A DNA stretch of 64,000 nucleotides from Mugil cephalus (taxonomy: Eukaryota; Chordata; Actinopteri; Mugiliformes; Mugilidae). Below, in pieces: positions 23,101 to 32,400 of this stretch. The stretch covers positions 22,734,001 to 22,798,000 of the forward strand of contig NC_061781.1 of NCBI RefSeq assembly GCF_022458985.1. The letters are read 5' to 3'. The translations under genes were made by a program, and so were the position numbers. How positions within the stretch are numbered: position 1 is the stretch's first letter; the number at the start of each line of letters is the position of its first letter. Under the pieces are notes generated by a model. The model was not told the DNA's origin, did not search any database, and saw only the letters and a list, made by a program, of their open reading frames with translations.

Positions 23101-25802
23101 CACAAAAGGACAAAGCCTGCAGATACATTAATAAACACTATTTGTATGTATGTGCAGCAGTGTTGGGATCATTTTCTATAAAGCTGATGGTTTTCTTTTG
23201 ATCCTTTCTTTCCTTAGCCATGGTGGACTCAGTTGAAGAGAACCTACAAGCCAGTCGGCGTCTGATTCTGCTCTACACCGCCTCAACTTTCATCAAACAA
23301 AGGCACACGAGCAGCACCAGCAGCAATAACAACAACGTTTCCAAGAACAACGAAACACACACGACCAGTGAAACCGGTGGCAGCATCAGTTCTGATGGCG
23401 ATGATAAAATCTATCCAGACGCAAAGCATCACTTTGTGTGTGTGGAAGCGATGCATAGAGCGCTGATCGAAGGATCTCTCAAGGTGAGACAGACAGCAGA
23501 CTGAAGAAGATCAAACCGCACATGAAATGTATTAGTAATCTTAATTTGATGATACAAAGGGATGATTAAATGGGAACCTGAGAGGTCCTTACAAGTGTGA
23601 TGAAGTGCCGCATTGTGCAAACGTTTGTATCCGACTGCGCAAACAAACTTACCACAATACCAGGTCTTAGACATGAAGTTGACTAGTCAGCGATCATGTG
23701 ACAACAACGACACAGAAGCTGTTGTGGGTCATTGCAGCAAACTGGCCGCAAAGTGTGTGGAAATACTTCATTAAAGATGAAGAACATTCCGCTGTGACTT
23801 GCAGAATATGTAAGTCAGTCCTGAAACGCAACAAATGTGCTGAAGCTAGCAGAGGAACGGTTTAAATCCTCTCAACAGCAGTCAACAACTTCACCTGCGG
23901 TAACAGAGAGAAGGAGGCTGCACTTCAAGATGGTCTGCTGCTTTACAAGATCTTACAACACGCTGTGAAGTAACCCTTTAAAACTTGAACATTCGCCTGC
24001 ACATAAAAAAAAATGATAAATTACCGTAACTCACCGATGGACAAGGTTCAAAGTGTGGCTGAACACTGGGAAATTGCGCTTAAAGTCGCCATTACGGTAA
24101 CGATGACGCACGGCTGCTGTCAGCTGCAGGTTGAGGAGCGACACGAGACCAGGGAGCCCCAGGAAGAGACAGTTGTTTGGAGGAATTTGTTGGTAAAAAC
24201 AAATTAGTTGTACTCTTGAGATGTCACGAAGGTCTTCCAGACAAAAGCACAACTTCCTAGTGTTCAGCCACACTTTGAATATTGTCAATAGCGCGAACCA
24301 CTGTGAGTTACGTTATTCAAAAACATACGTGCGTTCAGGCTTTAAAGGGTTAAAACACTATTGACAGGGCCGATTTAAGTAGGCTAAACATACTGCACAC
24401 AGTATTGATAAACTCATGCGTTTATGTCCAGGTCAGTTGTGTTCTGTTAGTTGACATTGTTGCAGTGGTTGTAGAGAACACATTTTTTGTCCTTGATGTC
24501 AGTGAATGCACCATGCGAGAGGCAGTAAAGCTGAGAGTTTGCCGAGCGAGAGCGTGATAATATCAGCTGACATTGTTTAAAGTGTCGACGTGATCTATGG
24601 CCGACTCCATAGTCTCCATACGCTCCCTTTTGGTTAAATGCTACAATATGTATTTATATCTACAATGTAGATTTTATTGTTGCAAAAGATGTTTTTACGC
24701 GTGATGTCATTAACTAGTTGGCTCAACTTTCACTACATACGTACATACTACATACACAGAAACGCCTAATACACTACAGGCCCAAAGTTTGGAAACAAGA
24801 TCAAATTTACATAAAAGACCATATAGTTTCATTGGTTTACTTTGCATCAAAGTAAACATGGTTATTATATAAAGAGTAACTTATCAGAAGACATTTTTAT
24901 TCTAATTATCAGGTATTTGAGTTTTTCTTTCTTCAAAGTAACCTCCTCTTTACTTTACTAGCGCTTTAACAACAGCAATGGCTGTATACCAGGCATTTAT
25001 TCCACAAGGGATATTTATTGTATGCAGACTCTCAAAAGCCCCAAAGAGTTAAAGTGAATAATGCAAACTGAAGTTGTGACTTTTGCAAATCCCCTCGACC
25101 CTAAAACTAAGCCCTTCTTTTCTTTTCTTCTGCTGACATTTATTCAGCAATGGTCTGGTAACATCAATGTACACCTTAAAGGTAAACTGAAGAAAATGGT
25201 TCATATCAATAAAAGCAAAGTCTGATCATGCAGTAAATACATCCCAGAATACATAGAACTCATGCTGGTTTTTAAGAAAGGCGTAGTGAACGGAAACTTG
25301 AAGCAGCTTCCAAACTTTTGGCCTATAGTGTGTGTACTCTATATGGAGTTCTCATTCTACAATTGCTATGAGAACATCCAATGCCAGGGTAAATTTCCCC
25401 CAAACACACTCAATACTTTTTGCATCTAAGTCCTTGAAAGACAGAAAAAGCATTTAAATGATTATAATCAACAGCTCACGATTCTATCGTAACACCTCTT
25501 TACAGGTGGTTCTGGTCGAGTTGGAAGAGATCACCCCGGCTCAGCTGGCCCTCTTCCCAGAGTCAGTGCGTCACCTGAGGAAGAAGCAGGGTGCCGTGTG
25601 CTGGTGGAAGAACCTCAGGACAAGTCAAAGCAGGAGGACATGTCTGAGAAGGGAGGACGATGTGGAAAAAGCTGGAAATGACTCACAGTCATCGCCGTCC
25701 CTCTCTCCTTCCTCCAGGTTCTGGAAGGAGTTGCGATATCATATGCCGGTCAGGGGCAAGCGTGTGTTGTATCCCGAGAAAACTGCCTTGCTGCACTTAT
25801 GA
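14048..25802 (+). CDS. Gene A: IL-1 receptor family protein with TIR domain (IL1R1/IL1R2-like)
   Basis: A single-pass receptor for an IL-1-family cytokine, 638 residues from 11 exons: 14,048-14,123; 14,518-14,770; 15,917-16,109; 16,536-16,707; 16,877-16,939; 17,713-17,842; 17,949-18,103; 21,234-21,377; 21,840-22,007; 23,218-23,483; 25,506-25,802. All junctions are GT-AG and keep frame (phases 1,2,0,1,1,2,1,1,1,0). Order: signal peptide (1-25), Ig1 (26-125), Ig2 (126-231), Ig3 (240-347), membrane segment (about 352-374), TIR (about 398-610). TIR box 1 is DAYVAYP, box 2 is GRDCLPGQ, box 3 is FWKELRYHMP. Many N-glycosylation sites lie in Ig1. Oddities: Ig1 lacks the usual first cysteine (MLNST where family members have Cys), and the TIR has an Asn/Ser/Thr-rich insertion. 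Ig3 resembles the decoy receptor IL1R2, yet the TIR is complete. IL1R1 is the alternative name. Confidence 0.92.
15330..15610 (+). mobile_element. LINE 3'-end fragment in gene A intron 2
   Basis: A frame with one stop near its start reads LPEDIRSSDSVEAFKKHFKT, the C-terminal tail typical of fish L2/Rex-type non-LTR retrotransposon reverse transcriptases. The rest of the element is absent. Confidence 0.6.
16959..17090 (+). mobile_element. Tc1-derived MITE (family T), truncated copy in gene A intron 5
   Basis: It begins CAGCCACAACATTAAAACCAC, the family terminal sequence, and continues through the GTGGATGTTACCTAGACATG block before breaking off. It starts 19 nt after the exon 5 donor at 16,940. 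Confidence 0.75.
17094..17632 (+). repeat. Dispersed repeat (family U), copy 1, gene A intron 5
   Basis: It is parallel to 29,994-30,437: AGTTTTAG.TTTGTGGCAGCTT, a GCCGA/GCTGATTCATTCTGCA block, ATCA.TAGTAAC.AGCTA, a GACTTTATT block and a terminal GTCCACATATGAGGAC. The second copy has the matching left end GTCCTCATATGGGGAC, so the family has terminal inverted repeats and is probably a MITE. This copy has lost that end. Confidence 0.65.
18120..18712 (+). mobile_element. LINE endonuclease-domain fragment in gene A intron 7
   Basis: Broken frames read ALLNVRSLTNKSFLI, then ISGEFNTHIDIETD, then LSQHVRGPTHNKGHTLDLVI and a final SDHRCIYFDVS. This is the apurinic-endonuclease-like domain of a fish non-LTR retrotransposon: GDFN-type and SDH catalytic motifs are visible, with Asp changed to Glu in the first. 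Stops and frame breaks show it is dead. A repeat tail follows at about 18,795-18,890. It starts only 17 nt past the exon 7 donor. Confidence 0.85.
18999..21054. mobile_element. 2.04 kb palindromic (foldback) hAT-like element in gene A intron 7
   Basis: The element spans 19,007-21,046 and is flanked by identical 8-bp direct repeats GATTTTTC (18,999-19,006 and 21,047-21,054), a target-site duplication of the size made by hAT transposases. The arms, about 19,007-19,912 and 20,050-21,046, are near-identical reversed copies; for example CTATGAAGGTTGTATTTATA at the left end appears reversed at the right end. The right arm has about 110 extra bases near 20,700-20,840, and the left has about 50 extra near 19,845-19,890. 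A spacer of roughly 140 bp separates them. No transposase frame is present, so it is non-autonomous. Confidence 0.9.
22270..22446. repeat. Possible short AT-rich interspersed repeat
   Basis: The stretch has internal similarity (TTGCTTGACAAAAATTGTCC near AAGCAAAATATCC) and ends TTTTTTGCAGTGTAGC, a pattern I associate with short fish repeats. The evidence is weak. It is intronic and non-coding. Confidence 0.25.
23218..23483 (+). CDS. Gene A exon 10, TIR middle with low-complexity insertion
   Basis: The exon encodes SRRLILLYTA, the conserved core beta strand after box 2, and near its end VCVEAMHRALIEGS, equivalent to the segment before the next beta strand. Between them, at about 23,304-23,432 (residues 481-523), lie some 43 residues rich in Asn, Ser, Thr and Asp, including SSTSSNNNNVSKNN. 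Gene B and mammalian relatives have a shorter link here. The exon ends in phase 0 at AAG|GTGAGA. Confidence 0.85.
23752..23865 (+). pseudogene. BED zinc-finger remnant of an hAT transposase
   Basis: The frame reads WKYFIKDEEHSAVTCRICKS, with the aromatic pair and CxxC of a BED finger, then runs to a stop. The spaced His pair that would complete the finger is not present. It lies in gene A intron 10, just before a foldback repeat. Confidence 0.5.
23971..24353. mobile_element. Foldback MITE in gene A intron 10
   Basis: The ends TAACCCTTTAAA and TTTAAAGGGTTA are inverted repeats. The arms also pair at CAAAGTGTGGCTGAACACTG against AGTGTTCAGCCACACTTTG and at GTAACTCACCG against CTGTGAGTTAC. It has no coding capacity. 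Confidence 0.75.
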
Positions 25803-26458
25803 CGAAATTAGGTGAACCAGAGTGTAGGATTATGGGATTGGGTGAAACGTACACTCCAAGTTAAGATCTCAAATACAGCTAAAAGGTATTCAGACGAGTC
25901 GCTTTTCAGTTAGTTTCACACTGTGTTGAAGGAAGACATTTCTAAGAGGTTAATAATAATTAATAACTGCATAATGTACAGGATGTGGTAACATTAAAGT
26001 AGCAGATCAAAAAAAAACATCCTTTTCTCACTCAACAACAGTTGCTAATGGAGAGTGACTCCATTAGCAAAGCTAGCTCACACTGGTATAAGAACCATTA
26101 ACAGGAGGTGAAAGAAGTGTATAAATAAAAGTGTAAATATGTAAAATGTGTATATAGGTTTTTACAGTTACAGGCAGCAAACAGTGAGTTTAATATTAAA
26201 TGTTGCCTTTCATGTACAGTTATTGAGCTACAGCAATCGAACTGCATAAACCACAGCTTGAAAGAGGTGCATGTTTAAACGTGTGTATGTTATTTATGAA
26301 AGCAATATCGTTCAGCAGGCAAGCACAGAAAGCTATCTTACAATGTGGAAATGTGGGGGGAAAAAACACCTGTATGAGATTTATGCTTAAAAAAATGTAA
26401 TGTATGTAAATAATGTTTGTAGAAATTGTTCTCCACTTACTTTTTACACTGGGTGAAA

Positions 26459-26464
26459 AATAAA
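26459..26464 (+). terminator. Polyadenylation signal of gene A
   Basis: A canonical AATAAA lies 657 nt past the stop, followed within 25 nt by T-rich and GT-rich sequence as expected for the downstream element. Confidence 0.6.
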
Positions 26465-26744
26465 GATTAATTTTTGTCATGGTGGTTGTTTAAGTTTTTT
26501 TTGTAATAAATGAGCAGAGGTCTTCTTCTATTTTCAGCTTATTTGTCCCTCATTCTAAAAACAATCTCCAGCACTGTCAGTCTGGTGATTTAACATGTTT
26601 TATTCCATAACCTACAAAGTTTATTTGACTTCATAAATTTGCAAAATATTGCCTTACAACTGGACAGAACAGTTCTCAGTTAATTTCCATAAACTGTGTT
26701 GCATGTGCATAATTATCTGTTTTGCCAGCTATCATGCGTTTGCT

Positions 26745-27130
26745 GACCAGCCACAACATTATGACCACTGACAGGAGAAGTAAACAACATTGATCATCTC
26801 ATGGCAATTCAATGTTCTGCTGGGAAACTTACGGACCTGGTATTCATTCATGTGGATGTAACTTAGACATGTACCCTCCACCTAGACCAGACCAGACCAG
26901 GCAGCCATCCCCAGCAGGATTCAGTCTGACACAGACACACACACACACACAAAAACAGTTTAGGAACAACTTGGACAAACATGAAGAACAGCACAAGGTG
27001 TTGACCTGGCCTCCAAATTCACTAGGTCCTAAACTGATCAAGTATCTGTGGGATGATCCATGGAAGCGCTTCCCCTTAACCCATAGAAAACCCACGCAGA
27101 CACAGGAGAACATGCAAACTCCACCAAGAA
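26745..27130 (+). mobile_element. Tc1-derived MITE (family T) in the gene A-gene B spacer
   Basis: It has the left end GACCAGCCACAACATTATGA, TTCTGCTGGGAAACTTACGG, the GTGGATGTAACTTAGACATG block, a (CA)n run, CTGGCCTCCAAATTCACTAG and ATCTGTGGGATGATCCATGG. These are remnants of a Tc1 transposase gene joined by deletions. The right terminal repeat is missing; a 12-bp tandem array follows. Confidence 0.8.
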
Positions 27131-27133
27131 AGG

Positions 27134-27228
27134 CCTGAACCCGGACCTGAACCCGGACCTGAACCCGGACCTGAACCCGGACCTGAACCCGGACCTGAAC
27201 CCGGACCTGAACCCGGACCTGAACCCGG
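27134..27228 (+). repeat. 12-bp tandem repeat, about eight copies
   Basis: The unit CCTGAACCCGGA repeats head to tail without a single change over 95 bp. The perfect copies point to recent expansion or ongoing turnover. Confidence 0.97.
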
Positions 27229-27999
27229 TTTAGGCATCAGTGCTAACCAACATACATGTAAGACATCTCCGTAAAACTCACAACAGCCTCTCTAAACAGG
27301 GGTGGGGGACTGAAACACCGCCTGGCCAACAATGAGTCAGTGCTGCACCACTGGTTCTTAATAGTTAACTTAATCCTTGTCATGCATTTTTTTAGATGTG
27401 AAAAATCCACAGTTGTTCCTATTTAATCTCCACCGCTCTCTTAAAACTGAAAAAGCTACTCAGAGGGGTGGCCAAGCAACTTCAAGAAACCCCGTGAGTC
27501 CACCTCATTTTTGGATCCGTCATGACTAAGACTATGAGTAGCGTGACCTTCTCAGGAACAAGGTACCACTAACTGTGGAAAAAACAAAAGTACCCAAGTT
27601 AATCTGTACAGCTTCTTCAATTTGCAGGTGAGGATTTGGTCATCATCAACAGATCCTAGTCACACAACCACCCACGCATGTTCCAAATAAAAAACCCAAA
27701 ACCCCACCGGCCGTTTAACGGAGGAAGCCAAGTGATGAAACATCTTCAAGAAAATTCCAGATGTTTTAGGTTTATTCTTTGGAAACACAACGCATACTTG
27801 TAAAACTGTGACGTAGCACATGTGTGTCCTTTTAAATCTACTTAATTTTCTTGCATGAAAAACATCTACTCTTGAAAGTAATTTCCACACCAGGCCTCGG
27901 TCGCATGTTAAGCAAATGAGACCTGGTGACCTAGATTTCAGACCTGTAGCACCTACCCCGCAAAAAGAGATGTACTTTTTTTTGCTAAGTGGAAAATTC

Positions 28000-28125
28000 A
28001 TGCAGGGGTTTTGTGGAACAGTACAAAAATGCTGCAGAGACAAGAGAAGGAAGAGAAGGACGGAAACCCCAGCAGCACAGCAGAGGTTCACTTTAAGTAA
28101 CAAGCAGCAGTCATTAGAGTTAAAG
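28000..28125 (+). promoter_or_regulatory. Candidate non-coding first exon of gene B
   Basis: A purine-rich stretch ends GTTAAAG|GTGAGT, a strong donor, 1.3 kb before the exon carrying the gene B start codon, which itself follows an acceptor (TATTCCAG at 29,386-29,393). No TATA box was seen. This is inference from splice signals only. Confidence 0.3.
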
Positions 28126-29405
28126 GTGAGTTAAAAATTCCCATCAAATTTACATTTGGGTCTGTTCTTTCCATAACAAACCTCTGATAAATTGTAATGT
28201 ATTCATTATGTGTCATAGTTCATGCAGGGTTTAGATAGTGGTTTATAATTATTTAATAAAACCGGTATCACCCGTCTACAGCTGGTGTCAGCGTCTGAGA
28301 ATTTTAGTACTTGTTTCACTTGATGGTTTGATTGTTTTTCTGCCTGTCATCACGCAATGCAGCAGCACATGCACATACTTTATCGCATGCCAACACAAAT
28401 TTCACTTCCAGCTGTTTTTACATGCACTTGGCTTTTAAGAGTTACTTAACTGGTTGTCGTTGGTTTTTAATAGACAAGCTGAGAGTGTCAGTTTCACTTG
28501 CTGTGGGGTTACCACATCACTTTTCCAACAAAGCTCTCACCATCCAGGGAAATAAAATCTTATTAGCATTAATAACAACCAATTTAGTGTCAGAAAATGA
28601 AATAAAACAGTAGTAGTGAGGCTTATTAATTAATAGTTTGCAGCTGTTATTGTTCATGAATATATATTTAAATCATTTTTAGGTCAGAATGGATAATACA
28701 TTTTTGGATTATTTATTTCCTAATTTATTTCCTGTATGTTACACATTTGTGTATGTATTTTTACAAAAAGAGACTGCAGATTAAATGCCAGTACACTTAA
28801 TATTCTAAAACTATTAATAAAAAAGTGGCGCCTGTTTTTCTTCTATTTGTACCAACAGCAGGAAATAATAAAATATATACGTTTTATTATCATTATTATT
28901 ATTATGAAGGATAGTGTTGTGAAAGCAAACCTCTTCTCACACGACTTATTGATTACAAACCAAATTCATGAACCTACTTCTACTGCCACCTACCTCCTAC
29001 TGAGATTAGTCAGCACTCTGATTAACCACAATCTTTAAATGCGCTTTCTAAACAAGCTGACATCAAGACTGACACTGACAGAGATTAATAGCTATATATA
29101 TATATATATTTTAGGAAAATAAAAAGAAGTAGTGCTCCTTTAAACTGTCAGACCTCTTGCATATGCCATAAATCACTGGAACTTCCCAGGACTTTATTGG
29201 GAGTATTTGAGTACAGACTTCCTTGCGTCTACCGCATCTCTCACTTCCCTTTAAGGGAAGCAGTGCGTAGCAGCACTCCAGGAAATGTGTCAAGGAGCCG
29301 TAATATCACAGAGTCCGCTTGGCTGAGGGCATGAGTGGAACACGTTGGGGAAACCATGAAGGACTTAAATGAATTGTAACCCGTCTATTCCAGCAGAAGG
29401 AAACT

Positions 29406-29484
29406 ATGGCGACAGCGGCAGCAGCAACGGGCTGGTTGTGTTTTCTGACTCTACATCTGACATGTGCGATGGTGCCGGCACAGA
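29406..29484 (+). CDS. Gene B exon 1, signal peptide
   Basis: It encodes MATAAAATGWLCFLTLHLTC and six further residues, then splits a codon at CAG A|GTGAGT (phase 1). Joining to 35,731 gives an Asn codon and runs straight into Ig1, so the 6.2 kb intron 1 is supported by frame. Confidence 0.78.
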
Positions 29485-32400
29485 GTGAGTACTGATCCTC
29501 ACAATAAAACGTTCTGGCAGATTAAGAAAAGCTCCGGCTGTCTGGAAATTATTTCCAAAAAGCTGGGCTCAAGTGGGTTTACGGAAAAACCGTATAACAA
29601 CACAAAGCTGTTGTTATATCGAGTTGATATAATGTTCAAGTATTTGCTGACTCTTAGAGTTTGAAGTGTTTTCGGTTTCAGCTGTTCCAGTCAAATAATG
29701 AACACGGTCGCCTGTGGGTTGGAACGAGGATGACTAAGATTTCTGAATTAAGCTCTTTAACAGTACATTTCATATAAAGCTCATAAAACAAGCGTAACTT
29801 ATTTGTCAAATTATGAACTGAAAGCCACAGCCTGTGTGGCAACATTGACATTGTCATGACATGCAGAGACACTTGAGCAACGTGGTTGAGCAATGCTTGG
29901 GATAACAAGTGATTTCCTTTGCTAGTGCAACACCTTCAACAAACATGAGTAGAGAAAAGATATGATTTAAATATCTTTTAAATGTATCTTAACCTCCCGA
30001 GACCCTGCGTCCTCATATGGGGACGTTAAGTTTTAGGTTTGTGGCAGCTTCTCATTCTGCTTCATTTAAATTTTTATCATCAATAGTCGGTGTAAAAACA
30101 TGATCGTGGGACTTTCAGCCGAATCATTCTGCAGCCGATCACATAACAAATGGGTACAAGGTACAAAACCTTATCAAATTCATAGTATACTTTTGTGGTT
30201 TAATAAGACACATATTCTATCAATAGTAACGAGCTATAACTTCATTATTTGCAATTCTGCTTTTGCACAGCAATTTTCAGACATGAAAATGAACAGTTTT
30301 ATATTTTGTTACATATTGATGACTTTATTATAATATTGAGTGACATAATCTCCATGTCCATACGTTAGGACACAATTCTTTCCGAAAACTACTTTCAGTT
30401 CAAAGGCGCTGCTTTGTTTTTTATACTTCTTAGGTCCTGCCAAGTCACTAGTATGTTAAATCAGCACAGAGCTTAATTCTGAATCAATAACACAAAATGA
30501 GTAGCTGTCATTTGCTTTCTTGTGGTCGATGTAGAGAAGATAAGATGGAAAGTTTAAAATGTAGATCTGGACAGTATGTTCGTCCTAATTTCTAGTTTAT
30601 TTACAATTTGTGCACATTACAACGATCCAAATCCCCACAGAGTAAGACAAAAATAAATCATCTGTCAGTTTGCCGAGTCATGACTAATTGGTGGCAGTGA
30701 TCACCCAGAAGAACCCAATAAAGAAAAGAAGGAAAAAAACAAAATGAGGAAACAGACAAAATGAGGAACTGCAACAACTTCAACTACAATATTAAGGTTT
30801 ATGGGCCCATCAGATCTGAGAATTTCCAAGTAAGCTTAAGCAGACTGACGGCGAAGGCCATTTCACTGCGGACTATTCTGGAAAAAAACAGAGGTTGAAG
30901 TGTCACACTTTCGTAATGTCAAACATCATCTAAATAGCATGATCGAGATGAGATTCTTGTGTGATTTTTGATTTTTCGACATTTGTAGACAACCTGCAAC
31001 CTAGAATCACATCTGGCGTCAGGCCGTTTCCCACAAATACAATAATCAGGAAGCCGGTTTGTTAAGTTTGTTTTCATCATTTTTGAGACAGACAAAATAT
31101 ATTCATGAAGTAAAGCAAAAGAAAAACATTTCCGCTCTTTCCTGTGTGTCTTTAATAAATTGTTACTTAGCTCTGATCTTAATTCTTGTGGTTTAAAGCT
31201 GAAAGTTTAACACAGGTGCTTTAGTGTATTAACGCTCACACATCTGTAATGTCTGTCTGTGGGTTCTTCTATGCTGCTTCTTCTGTGCTGCTTAAATAGG
31301 TCATGGACACCAAACATTTACCCTGAACCATTTCGTAGCTGAGTTTCCGGGAAACCTCTTACGTGAAAGAAAATAGTTTGAGGGACGTTGCACAATAATT
31401 CAATTCTGCATGAGAGTTTGCATCAACAATGAAAACTCGAAAACCTCTGCAAGACACTACAGGTTTCTTCAGATTGGTCAAGTTTCCTTCAAGTGACAGT
31501 GAAGACAGGAATTTGAGAAGCTAATCCTTCCCTTTCACACCACGATATGTTGTTCTGCATGTAAAGGCAAGAAAAATTCAAAACTCAATGAGGAATTATT
31601 GAGATCCATCCAACGTAGACCAATACAGACATGCAACTTCTTTCAACGGCTGACGCGTTACAATACTATGCAAAAACGACAGGCCATGCCCTGAATGACT
31701 GAGAACCTTCACCGTCTCATCAGGCTGTCATCAATTTAATCATAGTAACGCCCTAAAGAGGACGTACAACATTTTGCAGGACGAAGGAGATATCTGCAGA
31801 AACACAACAAGGCTTGAAGCAAAAACTGTAGTGTACATTTCTGGTAATGATCCTTATCCGAGGTGACCTGTAACTACGTCAGCTAGTAGCAGATAGCATT
31901 TGATGGCAATCACTATTTTGTTAAATCATCTGATAACACCGTGTTTCTGGTTAGTTTGGTGTGTCACTGCCGTAGGAGACGTGCTATCTGTAATTAGACG
32001 ATGACTCACAAACACGGCTTGTCCTCCTCCTCATTGTTTGCACAGGATGCGCGAGACTAGACAACAACCAACAACCAACAACCTCTTAAGACACATATTA
32101 CAGCACCGTACAGCAAACCCGGTAAAACAGGCCGTTGAGTTGGATTCTTTAGTTAGAGCAAGATGCAAAGAGGGAAACCCACACCGTCATGAACACAACG
32201 TATGGACATGAGCCTTCTGAGGAAGCAGAATGTTATTAGTGGGGGGGTCTTTGGGTCCTATGGGCTGAGGGGAGGGGCCTCGGTGGATCATCCCACGGAT
32301 ACTTGATCAGTTTGGGATCTAGTGTTGATCTGAAGTGTTTTTGTGTGTGTGTCTGTGTCAGGCTGAATCCTGCTGGGGATGGGGATGGGGATCTAGGTGG

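Larger units (their letters stand above)
14046..26480 (+). other. Transcribed extent of receptor gene A
   Basis: The first coding exon begins two bases before the ATG, directly after a TTTCCAG acceptor (AG at 14,044-14,045), so at least one non-coding exon must lie upstream; I could not place it. After the stop at 25,800-25,802 a roughly 0.66 kb 3' UTR runs to a polyadenylation signal AATAAA at 26,459-26,464. An earlier AATAAA at 26,124-26,129 could give a shorter transcript. Introns hold a LINE piece, a palindromic hAT-like element and two MITE types. Confidence 0.75.

Noticed and set aside
27660..28103. A 147-residue minus-strand frame with a hydrophobic start
   Set aside because: It has no recognisable domain, no paired splice signals and overlaps a candidate first exon of gene B on the other strand. 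It reads as a chance frame.
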